A stretch of DNA of 64,000 bases, taken from contig CAVXSD010000010.1 in the NCBI GenBank assembly GCA_963764305.1, forward strand, positions 434,001-498,000. The letters run 5' to 3'. How positions within the stretch are numbered: position 1 is the first letter of the stretch; each line of letters begins with the position of its first letter. Position numbers and translations under genes: made by a program. This DNA comes from Bog-473 sp963764305 (GTDB lineage Bacteria > Actinomycetota > Acidimicrobiia > Acidimicrobiales > RAAP-2). The notes below the pieces were generated by a model. The model did not search any database and was not told the DNA's origin. It saw only the letters and a program-made list of their open reading frames with translations. Positions 18,623 through 27,508 of this stretch are shown in pieces.

Positions 18623-20630
18623 ATGGACATCTCAACGAGTGCACGCGAGGCGAGATCGAATGAGGATGACGATCAGGGTCAGCTGAACACTTGGCAAGGC
18701 CGGACATCGGCCAGAAAGAACGGACACTTCCTCACTGAATTGGTTGCGCGCAACAGGCTGACCGTCGCAATCATTGCCAGCGTCGTGCTCGTCGTGCTTC
18801 TTACTCCGATTGGTTCGATTGCACCAATCCCAACCGGAGACGATAGTTGGCATGCCGCGCGGCGATGGCGTTTACCCAAAACGTTCAGTTCGGTCCTGAC
18901 GGATTTTCACGTACGGCCCATTGGGATTCCTGGAATTTCCGCAGCTCTACTTCACATCCACATTCGTCTTCGCCGAGCTGTATGTCATTGCAGTCCATCT
19001 CCTCTTCTTTGCCGCGCTCTACTGGTCACTTTCTCGCTCGTTCGGAAAGGGATGGGGCGTAGTTCTCGCAGTCGCTGGAACATGGGGTGTCTCTGCTGCT
19101 CTTCTGGCAACCCCGCAGGGTGTCGAGCCCGCTTCTCCGGGCCTCATCTTCGTTGGTGGACCCGTACTCATCTGGTGTTGCGCACTGGTTCGAGACGACC
19201 TGAGCGAACGCGCGACCAAAGTCATGCCGTTACTGTTGGGCGCAGGCACGGCATTGCTGGTTCTCATTGAAACCAACATGTCCGTGGTGGTCGGTGCGCT
19301 CTCGGTGATCGCTCTGCTCTTGGCAAGAGGCCAGCGGCTGTTCCGCTTGTTCGCCTTCGCCACCAGCAGCGTGATCCTCTTTGTGGTCTTCTGGATCATC
19401 GACGGTCAATCAGTCACGAACATCGGGCGCTACCTCTACGGATCGGAACAGATCTCTTCTGGGTACACGGCAGCGATGTCAGTCGAGAACGCGCCCACCT
19501 GGCAGTACCTTGCCGCTTTCGCGCTCGCCGTCTTGGTCGGATTTATTGTCTATTTCGCCTCACCAAGGCATACCTTCTACCTCACCTGGGCTCCCATGAT
19601 CCTTGTCATCGTCTTCCTGTTCCTCACGTTCAAAGAAACCTTCGTCATTCACGGTCCGGGCCATAAATACATTGCGTTTGCCGCCTGTCTCGTTGCGCTG
19701 CTGGCCGTTCCCGTGTCGGCAAGCATCCGGCTACCGGTAGTCGGGGCATTGATTGTCACCAGTTTCGCACTCGTCGCTGTAAACGGATTTGACTCGACGT
19801 TCAACGCTCTCAGAAACGGGATGGAATCGAGCATTCGAGTTCCCGCGACGATGCTGTCACCCGCTCGCCGCGCCGCGGAGATGCAGACCGTCCGCGAGGA
19901 GATCCAAGATGGGTTCGTTCCTGGGCTGGCACTGGGCCCCAAGACAGTCGGCTTGGCCCGTGGCAAAACCACCTATATCCAAGACGGCCAAGCTGGAGTC
20001 TCCTGGGCCTATCCCTCGTTGATATGGAAACCGCTGCCCGTCCTGCAGGAGTATTCGACATACACACCCTATTTGGATCAGTTGAACGCAGACTTCATCG
20101 CCTCCAGCAATGGCCCAGAGCGGATACTGCGTCCGCCGTCCAGTGCCATCGGTTCCGAAGTCCCCGCGTTGGAATCCCCCGCCGCGGTGGTCTCCTCGAT
20201 CTGCCACTATGCGCAACTCGGCGCATCGTCGTCGTGGCAGGTCCTCGGACGGGTCTCGAACCGTTGCGGTTCGATGCACCAGATCTCGGTCGTCCACAGC
20301 CGGATCGGTCAAACCATCAGTGTGCCGCAGCCAACTCGACCGGATGAGGCAATCATTGCCCGAGTGACGTCCATCCCATTGCCACTCACCACGGCGCCAT
20401 TGTCGGTCCTGTTCAAGACCAATGCCATGAACATTGTGGTTAACGAGAACGTCGTGCCCAATCGCTTCATCGCCGCAACAGCCGCCCAGCCGCATCTGAT
20501 GATCCAACCGAAGGACCTCGGTTACTCCTGTCCGTTCTCCTATCAGCCCATCGATCGATTCTCGATCGATGGGGGGGAGCCAATTCAGGAACGACTGGAA
20601 TGGTCGTCACGTTCTATTCGATGCCGGTGA
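18623..20630 (+). CDS. Polytopic membrane protein, GT-C-like, unknown function; two 1-nt frameshifts
   Basis: From ATG 18623 (GGAGGAG just upstream) the protein starts with a hydrophilic tail and one membrane helix (AIIASVVLVVLLTPIG), then TGDDSWHAA. Two single-base losses, near 18858-18866 and in the T run near 18902, must be corrected to read AMAFTQNVQFGPDGF and FTYGPLGFLEFPQLYF, after which one frame runs to 20630 (about 669 residues). About ten membrane helices are followed by a soluble C-terminal domain of roughly 250 residues with few hydrophobic stretches. The D-D-x-W-H loop after the first helix resembles GT-C glycosyltransferases, but no family can be named. Base composition is lower in GC than its neighbours, suggesting transfer. 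Confidence 0.7.
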
Positions 20631-20674
20631 CTCCTGCGGGTGGCAATTCCTCCTCATGCGATGGAGAAAACCCT

Positions 20675-20698
20675 TGACCAGTCGGCTGACCAGTCGGC
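20675..20698. repeat. 12-bp perfect tandem duplication
   Basis: TGACCAGTCGGC occurs at 20675-20686 and 20687-20698. The second copy is also the left arm of the terminator-like hairpin. Confidence 0.9.
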
Positions 20699-20722
20699 GA
20701 CCACACACGTTGCCGACTGGTC
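20688..20722. terminator. Hairpin between convergent genes, candidate bidirectional terminator
   Basis: GACCAGTCGGC (20688-20698) and GCCGACTGGTC (20712-20722) form a perfect 11-bp stem with a 13-nt loop between two convergent genes. There is no clear U-tract, so termination is inferred from position and stem strength. Confidence 0.6.
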
Positions 20723-22298
20723 ACCGCGAATAGCCGTACAGCCACAGAGAGAGTCCGACGAACTGGCGGGTTGCAATCAACGAGTAGTGAGGGTTGAGGA
20801 CCGATTGGGTGAAATTCGTCAATCCGCTCCCGTTTTCGACGATCCAAAGACGGCGTGGCAGCCGGTAGGCAGCTCCTGGATTAGGGACCAGATCAACACC
20901 ATCGGGGCCGCCCTGCTGCACACCGACCTCGGGCCACAGCGCGACCCTCCGTCCATCTCTTGTGAGGTAGTACTGGACTGACGTCGTCAGAGCGTGGTCG
21001 TGAAGGACGATCGCGTCCCCAGGCTGCGCGTGCTCGGACACATACAGCGCCAAGCCCGGAATGTCTTCGTAAACGGTTGAAGCATTCGTCCAAACATTCA
21101 GCGACAGAATCACCAAGACCACTGCTCCAACGACAGCCAACCCTTTCCCGAGGTGCTGCCGCAGCCCTCCGAGCGTTGCGGTGCTGTGTGGGCCTTGTAC
21201 CAGCTGGACGACTCGGCCAGAGACAAGACCGAAGAGCAGGGCGAGGCCCGGAGACGACGCAGTCGCGTAGCGGTCCACGAACACCGGATAGACAACCGAT
21301 ACGCCGACGAGGACCAGCGTGGGAAGTATGGCCCACCCAAAGGAGAGCGCCAGGTAGTCGCGATCGCGATCGAGAAGTTCCGACCACATTCCGCGACCCC
21401 CCTTTTCCCAGAGGAAACAGGGGACCAGCAGCGCAATGATCGCAGCAACCAGCAAGGCCGCGTCGTAGAGATTCCCTATGGCCGGACCTCTTGCATTCTC
21501 AAGACGAGTCGCAAACGGAAGCGATGCGATCCAGGACACTTGCCCCCGCTGTCCGGCGGTGGCAGCGACGAACGCCACCGCGACAAGGACCATTGTGCCG
21601 ACCGGCCCCGCCATGGCTCGGAGGCGTTCGGCAAGGCGCTGCGGCCGCGCAAGCAGTACGGCGAGCACCATTGCCATGGGAGCGAGGACCGCAAAGACCT
21701 GCAACAGTGCAGTGACGATGCCGAAAAGGCTGAACAACCACAGCCGGCTTCGCCGACCGTCCTCCAGCCACTTCACGAGAAGCGCCGCGCACAGGGTGGC
21801 GGTCAGCGCTGTCAGTTCGTAGGGACGCGCATTCAACCCTTTTTCGGTCATGAGCGGGTTCGTCGCAGCGAGGACTGAGGCGATGATGCCGCACCATCGT
21901 CCGCCGATTCGAAGGCCTATTCGGCCGACAAGGATGACGACGGCGCCAAACGCAAGGAGCGAAGGGACGCGTGCCCATTCGATGCTGGACGAGACCAGCA
22001 GCCAAAGATGCAGCAACACGTAGTAGAGCGACAGCACCAGATCGTGATGTTTGGATTGAGACCACAGATCGGACCACGACAAATGCGCTGAGTAGAGGGA
22101 CGCACCTTCGTCCTGGTAGATGGAGGCCCCGAGCCAAGGAGCCACTCCGATCATGGCGATCAAGCCCAAGCCCGTAACCGCCAAGCTCCCGAACCTGTCG
22201 TTGACCTGCGCATGCAGGCGGTTTGGGCCCGCGACCGATTCCCTCTGGGCGATCGCCTCGCTCTGCTCGCTCATGGTCAACTTTGGATCTCCACTCAT
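20721..22298 (-). CDS. GT-C/GT39-like membrane glycosyltransferase
   Basis: About 525 residues with some ten to twelve membrane helices (AVTGLGLIAMIGVAPWLGAS; LYYVLLHLWLLVSSS; IVTALLQVFAVLAPMAMVLA). The first extracytoplasmic loop carries YQDEGASLYS, the acidic D-E pair characteristic of GT39-type lipid-dependent sugar transferases. A soluble C-terminal part (PGDAIVLHDHALTTSVQYY) follows, as in actinobacterial mannosyl- or arabinosyl-transferase relatives. It probably adds sugars from a polyprenyl donor to a cell-surface glycan. ATG 22298 or ATG 22274 are plausible starts; the ORF extends to 22424. It is convergent with the other membrane protein and shares its lower GC. Confidence 0.75.
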   Translation of the reverse strand: MSGDPKLTMSEQSEAIAQRESVAGPNRLHAQVNDRFGSLAVTGLGLIAMIGVAPWLGASIYQDEGASLYSAHLSWSDLWSQSKHHDLVLSLYYVLLHLWLLVSSSIEWARVPSLLAFGAVVILVGRIGLRIGGRWCGIIASVLAATNPLMTEKGLNARPYELTALTATLCAALLVKWLEDGRRSRLWLFSLFGIVTALLQVFAVLAPMAMVLAVLLARPQRLAERLRAMAGPVGTMVLVAVAFVAATAGQRGQVSWIASLPFATRLENARGPAIGNLYDAALLVAAIIALLVPCFLWEKGGRGMWSELLDRDRDYLALSFGWAILPTLVLVGVSVVYPVFVDRYATASSPGLALLFGLVSGRVVQLVQGPHSTATLGGLRQHLGKGLAVVGAVVLVILSLNVWTNASTVYEDIPGLALYVSEHAQPGDAIVLHDHALTTSVQYYLTRDGRRVALWPEVGVQQGGPDGVDLVPNPGAAYRLPRRLWIVENGSGLTNFTQSVLNPHYSLIATRQFVGLSLWLYGYSR

Positions 22299-22617
22299 CA
22301 GCGAGGCGTCGACCGCCGGGAGTTCCCCGCCTTCGGGCCCCGAATATTGACCATCTGCCGCAGGGACGGGATGGGTGATCCGCCATCTGATCAAGGCCTG
22401 TATGTACCCGTGCAGGCAGCACATTAGCTCCGACTCCGGCCTGTTCAGCCTCGACGTCTCTAGGTGGTTCGTGGTTCAACAGCCGCGCTCGACGAAATGC
22501 GTGCAAGGGCGAGACCCGGCTCTGAGCGGCATCGTCGCGGCCGAGTTCCATGTTCCTGCCTGAGCGCTGGAAAACGCCGGTGCGAGACTGCCGGCCGGAC
22601 CAGCGTCGCCACGCTCA

Positions 22618-22790
22618 GGGCAGGAAGAGCACGGCGACGTAGACCGCGGCCGCCACCAGCCTGCTCGTCACGCCGTTGAGTAGGGAGGTCACATCGGCGC
22701 TGGAGAGCCACCGATGCTGCCGGCCTGGCAGGTCGGGTTGAGCGCGTCGAGACGGTGCAAGCGGCGGCGAGCACGGGATCGGCGTGCCGG
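22618..22790 (-). pseudogene. TrbL-like gene remnant with two internal deletions
   Basis: 22618-22650 matches the intact gene at 17166-17198, 22651-22699 matches 17301-17349, and 22701-22790 matches the 5' end around 17711-17790. The first junction removes exactly 102 nt between two GCGGC copies; the second removes about 360 nt. The remaining pieces retain recognisable codons (the reverse strand of CTGCCGGCCTGGCAGGTCGG encodes part of the TCQAGS element), but membrane segments and the 3' end are gone. Confidence 0.8.
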
Positions 22791-22813
22791 GTGGCTGAGT
22801 GGGCCCGGTCGGA

Positions 22814-23107
22814 TCAGTGCAGGCCCGTCCCGGTGTGGAAGAAGAAATTGATGATCGGGGGCGCCGCCCCGATCAGGAGGGCCGCCAGTCCCGAGACGAG
22901 CACGGCCCGGCGCCCGACCATCGACTGCTGGAAATTCTGGGCATGGACGCCAAGGGCCCAGGCGGCGGCGCCGATGAGCAGCCCGGCCAGCGCCGCGATG
23001 AGGGCCCAGGCGCCGAGCCCGTTGGTCAGTTCCTGCAGGGTCCCCCCACCCGGCAGCGCGTTCACGCTCGGGTTCAGCGAAACATCGGCCAGGTGCCACA
23101 CGACCAT
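22814..23107 (-). CDS. DUF6112-type small membrane protein of the conjugation locus
   Basis: 97 residues: MVVWHLADVSLNPSVNALPG, a Gly-rich turn and LQELTNGLGAWALIAALAG, two membrane helices (about 32-50 and 70-88) separated by WALGVHAQNFQQSMVGRRA. This pattern is that of actinobacterial DUF6112 proteins, encoded upstream of TrbL-like genes and possibly comparable to VirB2/VirB3-type small subunits. It is complete and in frame, but the TrbL-like gene following it is a remnant, so its working partner would be the copy nearly 5 kb away. The upstream spacer 23108-23180 is shared with the left copy and may hold the operon promoter. Confidence 0.8.
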   Translation of the reverse strand: MVVWHLADVSLNPSVNALPGGGTLQELTNGLGAWALIAALAGLLIGAAAWALGVHAQNFQQSMVGRRAVLVSGLAALLIGAAPPIINFFFHTGTGLH

Positions 23108-23405
23108 GGGTGCCCTCCGGGGAGACTGGCGGCGCCGGACCCTCCGGGACGCCGTTCGGTCGGAGAACGGTTCACCGCGGGACGCATTTGGCCAACCTTG
23201 CGACGCACCGGGATGGCAACCGGTTCGCTACGCCCTTCTCGGGGGTTGCAGAAGGGCAGCTCAGGGGCGCTGGGCCGTGGCCGCGGCCACCGGAAAGTGC
23301 TGACCGGACCGCGGTCCTCCCCGGCCAAGCCGTTCGCTCCCCACGCCCCAGCCCTGTCATATTGGGGGCGTGCCGCGAATCGGGCCGGGGGAAGTCAATC
23401 TGAGC
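23108..23405. other. Divergent intergenic region
   Basis: The first 70 nt belong to the duplicated segment upstream of DUF6112; the rest precedes the histidine kinase. I see no further gene and no clear hairpin terminator. The region presumably holds promoters for both directions. Confidence 0.55.
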
Positions 23406-25010
23406 ATGAGCAAGGAGGTCCTGCTCATTGCGATCGTCGTGGCCATCTGCGTGGTCGTCGGCTTCGTGGCCGCGCTGCTCGGACGGCGCTCGGGACGGCG
23501 GGCCATCTCGCAACGCCTCGCTTCCCTCGGCACCCGCCTCGGCCTCGATCCGCCCGAGGACGAGTACAACGTCGAGACCTCCCTGGCTTACCTGGAGCAG
23601 GTGACCGGTGGGGCCGCCCAGGCGGTGACCGAGTCGAGCTCCGACGCCATCCGCCTGCGGCGCTCGCTCGACACGCTCACCCAGGGCGTCGTGCTGTGCG
23701 ACGAGAACGGCGCGGTGATCTACCGCAACGGGCGCGCCAATGCCCTGATGGTCAGCCGCCACGGTGACGCCCTCGCCGCCCAGGCGGTGACCGACGTCCT
23801 GGAGGATGCCTGGCACGAGGGCTCGGCCGAGCGCACCCTCGACCTCTACGGCCCACCGCGGCGCACGCTGCAGGTGCGCGCCCGCCAGATCGACGACGGG
23901 CGCCGGCCGCTCGGCGTGATCGCGCTCATCGAGGACGTCTCGGAGCGCCGCCGGCTCGAGGAGATCCGGCGCGACTTCGTCGCCAACGTGAGCCACGAGC
24001 TCAAGACGCCGATGGGGGCCCTGGGGCTCCTGGCCGAGACGCTCGTCTCCGAGCCGGACCCCGACGTGGCGCAGCGCCTGGCCGGACGCATCCACAACGA
24101 GGCCTTCCGCGTCAGCCGCATCATCGACGACCTGCTCGATCTCTCCCGCATCGAGTCCGAGGAGGCGCCTCCGCGCGAGCCGGTGCTGGTCAACCTGGTG
24201 ATGGCCGACGCCATCGAGCGCGTGCGCGCCACGGCGGACCAACGCGGCATCGTGATCGTGCTGCACGAGCCCTCACCCCCGGTCGCCGTGCTGGGCGACC
24301 GCCGCCAGCTCGTCTCGGCCATGCACGCCCTGCTCGAGAACGCGATCACCTACTCCTACGACAATTCCAAGGTCGTCGTGACCGGCGCGGTGCAACGCTT
24401 CCACCCCAAACTGAGCCACGCCTCCGCCGCCGGCGTCGGCGACGGCGCCGGCGACGGGTCCGGGGCCGATCCCACGACCGGTGAGCTCCCTGCGGTCAGC
24501 GCCGACCGTGCTTCCGGCGCCGAGGCGGACAACGAGGCGGCCACGCCGGAGGAAGCCCCGGTGGAGCCGGTCTTCACCCCCGAGATCCTCGACCAGTACT
24601 CGCCACTGGGCCAGTCCGCCCCCGGCGCCTCGGCCGCGACCGGCACGACGGCGCCGACCATGCCGGTGCCCCCGGTGATCACCGCCGAGGGTGAGGTCAC
24701 CGGAAGCGCTCCGACGGACCCCAGCGCGGTGAACGCACCCAACTGGCGCATCGAGGAGCGCGACAACGTGCGGCTGTCGGTGCAGGACCACGGCGTCGGC
24801 ATCCCGGCCCGGGACCTCGATCGTATCTTCGAGCGCTTCTACCGCGTCGACCACGGGCGCAGCCGCGACACCGGCGGCACCGGGCTCGGCCTCTCGATCG
24901 TCCGCCACGTGGCCAACAACCACCAGGGATGGGTCGACGTCGAATCGCGCGAGGGCGAGGGCTCCACCTTCACCCTCGTCCTCCCGGTCCAGGCGGAGCG
25001 CGTCGCGTGA
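23406..25010 (+). CDS. senX3: SenX3-like sensor histidine kinase with insertion in the ATPase domain
   Basis: About 534 residues: one N-terminal membrane helix (residues 5-26), a PAS-like region (about 85-180), HisKA with FVANVSHELKTP (His at about 197), an N-box LLENAITYS (Asn at about 312), then after roughly 150 residues DHGVGIP (Asp about 461), FERFYRVD and GGTGLGLSIV. SenX3/PhoR kinases phosphorylate RegX3/PhoB-type regulators under phosphate limitation. The stretch at about 330-445, rich in Ala, Pro, Thr, Glu and Asp, is an extra segment between N and G1 boxes that ordinary SenX3 lacks. ATG 23406 is preferred over an in-frame GTG at 23370. It overlaps the regulator gene by 4 nt. Confidence 0.88.
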   Translation: MSKEVLLIAIVVAICVVVGFVAALLGRRSGRRAISQRLASLGTRLGLDPPEDEYNVETSLAYLEQVTGGAAQAVTESSSDAIRLRRSLDTLTQGVVLCDENGAVIYRNGRANALMVSRHGDALAAQAVTDVLEDAWHEGSAERTLDLYGPPRRTLQVRARQIDDGRRPLGVIALIEDVSERRRLEEIRRDFVANVSHELKTPMGALGLLAETLVSEPDPDVAQRLAGRIHNEAFRVSRIIDDLLDLSRIESEEAPPREPVLVNLVMADAIERVRATADQRGIVIVLHEPSPPVAVLGDRRQLVSAMHALLENAITYSYDNSKVVVTGAVQRFHPKLSHASAAGVGDGAGDGSGADPTTGELPAVSADRASGAEADNEAATPEEAPVEPVFTPEILDQYSPLGQSAPGASAATGTTAPTMPVPPVITAEGEVTGSAPTDPSAVNAPNWRIEERDNVRLSVQDHGVGIPARDLDRIFERFYRVDHGRSRDTGGTGLGLSIVRHVANNHQGWVDVESREGEGSTFTLVLPVQAERVA

Positions 25011-25783
25011 GCAAGTCCGCCACGGACAAGACCGCCAAGAAGGGGGGACGCCCGGCGCCCGGCGACGGACCCGTCAACGTGCTGCTGGCCGAGGACGAGG
25101 AGTCGTTCATCGAGGCGCTGATGATCGGGTTGACCAACGAGGGCTTCCGCGTGACCGTGGCCCGCGACGGCAACGAGGCCCTGCAACTCTTCGACGAGAC
25201 CGTGCCCGACATCCTCCTGCTGGACCTCATGCTCCCGAAAGTCTCGGGGATCGACGTGTGCCGCGCCATCCGGACACGCTCGCAGGTCCCCATCATCATG
25301 GTGACGGCCAAGGGCACCGAGATCGACACCGTCGTCGCCCTCGAGGTGGGCGCGGACGACTACGTGACCAAGCCCTACCGCATGCGCGAGTTGGTGGCGC
25401 GCATGCGCGCCGTTCTGCGGCGCGCGCCAGGAGGGTCCGAAGCCCGCGACATGGCGAACTCCATCGATCTCGGCAACGACGGCATCTGGGAATCCAACGG
25501 GATCAAGGTCGACTTCGACCAGCGCCGCGTCTTCGTGCGCGGCGAGGAGGTGCACCTGCGGCGCAAGGAGTTCGAGTTGCTGCGCCTTCTCGTCGAGAAC
25601 TCCGGGCGCGTGCTCACGCGCGACGTGCTGATCGACCGCGTGTGGGGTACCGACTACATCGGCGACACCAAGACGCTCGACGTGCACATCAAGCGGTTGC
25701 GCTCTCGCATCGAGGCCGACCCCTCGACGCCGATCCTGATCTCTACAGTGCGCGGCGTGGGCTACCGCTTCGCCGCCGCTTGA
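25007..25783 (+). CDS. regX3: RegX3-like OmpR-family response regulator
   Basis: About 258 residues. An N-terminal Lys/Ala tail leads into the receiver: VNVLLAEDEESF supplies the acidic pocket, ILLLDLMLP the phospho-acceptor Asp (about residue 73), MVTAKG the conserved Thr and YVTKPYRMRELVARM the Lys. The winged helix at about 160-255 has FELLRLLVENSGRVLTRDVLIDRVWG and TLDVHIKRLRSRIE. It is the DNA-binding partner of the preceding kinase; GTG 25007 overlaps the kinase stop (GTGA). By homology it would control phosphate-starvation genes; none lies nearby. Confidence 0.92.
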   Translation: MSKSATDKTAKKGGRPAPGDGPVNVLLAEDEESFIEALMIGLTNEGFRVTVARDGNEALQLFDETVPDILLLDLMLPKVSGIDVCRAIRTRSQVPIIMVTAKGTEIDTVVALEVGADDYVTKPYRMRELVARMRAVLRRAPGGSEARDMANSIDLGNDGIWESNGIKVDFDQRRVFVRGEEVHLRRKEFELLRLLVENSGRVLTRDVLIDRVWGTDYIGDTKTLDVHIKRLRSRIEADPSTPILISTVRGVGYRFAAA

Positions 25784-25825
25784 CGGGCGGTCAGTTCGTC
25801 GCGGCGTCTGGGGCCACGGCTGTCG

Positions 25826-25905
25826 CAGACGCTCAGACGCTCAGACGCTCAGACGCTCAGACGCTCAGACGCTCAGACGCTCAGACGCTCAGACGCTCAG
25901 ACGCT
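25826..25905. repeat. Ten perfect copies of an 8-bp tandem repeat
   Basis: CAGACGCT is repeated exactly ten times between the response regulator and the convergent MBL-fold gene. The stop codon of the MBL gene (25889-25891) lies inside the array, so the last codons of that gene (encoding RLSV) are repeat sequence. Being 8 bp, changes in copy number would not preserve frame, but most units lie downstream of the stop. Confidence 0.97.
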
Positions 25906-26623
25906 CGAAGTCGTCCGGAACGGTCACGCCGCTCATGGACGCGGTGTCCACTTGCTCGCCCAGGTGCGTCAGGACCAGATGCACGTCGGGGTGGGCGGCC
26001 TGGAGGGCCCGGACCGATTCCTCGTCCATGTGCGACGTCGGGAAGTCGCGCGGCGTGTGCCGGCCGTTGCACTCCACCACCAGCACCCCTGCCTCGCGCG
26101 CCAGTTCGCTGAGCCCGTCGCACGGGGTGGTGTCGCCCGAGTAGCCGATCACCCGGCTCCCCCGGTCGAACAGGTAGCCGTAGCAGCGCAGGTACGGCAC
26201 GTGCACGACCTCGACGGCCCGGAAACGCAAGGGCCCGGCTTCCTGCCAGCTCCCGTCGACCTCGACGAAGCGCAGGTCGAGCTGAGCATGGGCCATGGCG
26301 GTCACCGAGCCCACTGCTCCGGCCTCGTTCATGTTGGCCAGGTGCGCCTCGATCCCGGGCGGTCCCACGACGTGCAGCGTGCGCCCGGCGCTGCTCTCGA
26401 CGGCCGCCTGGAGCAGGAAGGGCCAACCGAAGCAGTGGTCGGCGTGGAAGTGCGAGACGACGACGACCTCGATGGCGTCGACCGGGATCCCACAGCGCCG
26501 CAGGTGCGGCAGAGCTATCGGAGAGGGCTCGACCAGGACCGACGCATCCAGGACGAAGCTGTTCCAGTACCGGCCCGGGGGTGCGACGAAATTGCCCGTG
26601 CCCAGGAAGGTCAGCTCGGTCAT
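25889..26623 (-). CDS. Metallo-beta-lactamase-fold hydrolase
   Basis: 244 residues. MTELTFLGTGNFVAPPGR is a typical RNase Z/phosphorylcholine-esterase-like start, SHFHADH at about 57-63 is the metal motif HxHxDH, IGYSGDTTPC carries the bridging Asp, VVECNGRH and LTHLGEQ later metal ligands. Substrate unknown; members hydrolyse esters, lactones, thioesters or phosphodiesters. The start ATG overlaps the stop of the mycothiol-type isomerase gene (ATGA), so the two are co-translated. Its terminal codons and stop fall in the 8-bp repeat array. Confidence 0.88.
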   Translation of the reverse strand: MTELTFLGTGNFVAPPGRYWNSFVLDASVLVEPSPIALPHLRRCGIPVDAIEVVVVSHFHADHCFGWPFLLQAAVESSAGRTLHVVGPPGIEAHLANMNEAGAVGSVTAMAHAQLDLRFVEVDGSWQEAGPLRFRAVEVVHVPYLRCYGYLFDRGSRVIGYSGDTTPCDGLSELAREAGVLVVECNGRHTPRDFPTSHMDEESVRALQAAHPDVHLVLTHLGEQVDTASMSGVTVPDDFERLSV

Positions 26624-27366
26624 CTCGTGTCGGCCAGGGACAGCAGCGCCGCCACCAGCACCGGGTCGCCCTCGATGGCGGCATCGGGGACCGGCAGGCG
26701 CCGGTAGAGCATGAGGACCAGGTCCGAGGCCGGGGCCCGGAGCTCGGAGGCACGGGAAGCGCGCTCGCCGCCGCTGCCGACGACGCGCCAGCTCGCCCCG
26801 GTGTCGGTGGCGGTCAGGGTGACGGCGCCCGGCAGCGAGGCCAGGTCGGACCCCACCATGATCTCGATGAACTCGGGCACCCCGTCGTCGGCCAGCCCGG
26901 GGTGGAGTGGTGTCGACGCACCGGTCACGCCCTGGGCGTCCCAGCGGTGCACAGACACCTCCTGGGCCTGATGCCGGCCCACAGCACCCGCGGTGTGGGG
27001 CTCGGGCCACCACGCCCAGCACGGCGAGTCAGCGCCGACCTCGCGCAATGCGCCGAGCAGTGAATAGGTACACCAGCCCAGCCACGCCAGCAGGTCGCTG
27101 TCCTCGGGAAAGGCCGTCAGTTCGGCCCCGGAGCGCTCGCTCGCATTCTGCGCCCGGACGTTCTGACCCCAGTACCACTGCACCTCGCCGATGTGGTGGG
27201 CCAGGTCGCGTACCGACCACTCGGGAGTGGACGGCACTCTCGCGTCGAGATCGAGCGCCGCCACCGTGTCGGCCAGGCGCCGGCTCTCCGCCGCGATGAT
27301 CTCGAGCCTGTCGCCGAAGCCGAAGTGCTCGGCCGGCCCGCTCCCCTCGACATCGGTGATCGTCAT
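26620..27366 (-). CDS. Maleylpyruvate-isomerase-like mycothiol-dependent (MDMPI/DinB-fold) protein
   Basis: 248 residues. The N-terminal DinB-like four-helix domain has the MDMPI pattern STPEWSVRDLAHHIGEVQWYW, with His residues for a divalent metal, and further QEVSVHRWDAQGVTG in the fourth helix; a C-terminal domain follows with GDPVLVAALLSLADTR. The family catalyses mycothiol-dependent isomerisation or thiol transfer in actinobacteria; the substrate is unknown here. Coupling to the MBL-fold hydrolase suggests a conjugate formed by one and hydrolysed by the other, which is inference. An AT-rich upstream region holds a candidate operator. Confidence 0.85.
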   Translation of the reverse strand: MTITDVEGSGPAEHFGFGDRLEIIAAESRRLADTVAALDLDARVPSTPEWSVRDLAHHIGEVQWYWGQNVRAQNASERSGAELTAFPEDSDLLAWLGWCTYSLLGALREVGADSPCWAWWPEPHTAGAVGRHQAQEVSVHRWDAQGVTGASTPLHPGLADDGVPEFIEIMVGSDLASLPGAVTLTATDTGASWRVVGSGGERASRASELRAPASDLVLMLYRRLPVPDAAIEGDPVLVAALLSLADTR

Positions 27367-27431
27367 GTGGCCTTGGCCGCCGCCGGTGCCGCTGGCGTTG
27401 CGGCTGCCGGCGGCCAGGGAAGTCTCGTCAG

Positions 27432-27455
27432 ACTATAAACCAACTTGCTTATAGT
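27432..27455. promoter_or_regulatory. AT-rich inverted repeat upstream of the MDMPI/MBL operon
   Basis: ACTATAA (27432-27438) and TTATAGT (27449-27455) form a perfect inverted repeat with a 10-nt spacer, 66 nt upstream of the MDMPI-like start in otherwise GC-rich DNA. On the minus strand TATAGT could also be a -10 element. The binding protein is unknown. Confidence 0.5.
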
Positions 27456-27508
27456 TTCCGAAACCACCATCGCCCCCGATGCGCGCACGGGGAGGGCGGG
27501 CGCCGGCC

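Larger units (their letters stand above)
22618..23180. repeat. Right copy of the diverged direct duplication
   Basis: This is the counterpart of 17166-18085 in direct orientation. Here DUF6112 is intact and TrbL is eroded, the reverse of the left copy. The two copies bracket the lower-GC pair of membrane-protein genes. Confidence 0.8.

Noticed and set aside
25826..25905. CRISPR-like array
   Set aside because: The 8-bp units are directly adjacent with no spacers; it is a microsatellite. The same holds for 35897 and 36426.
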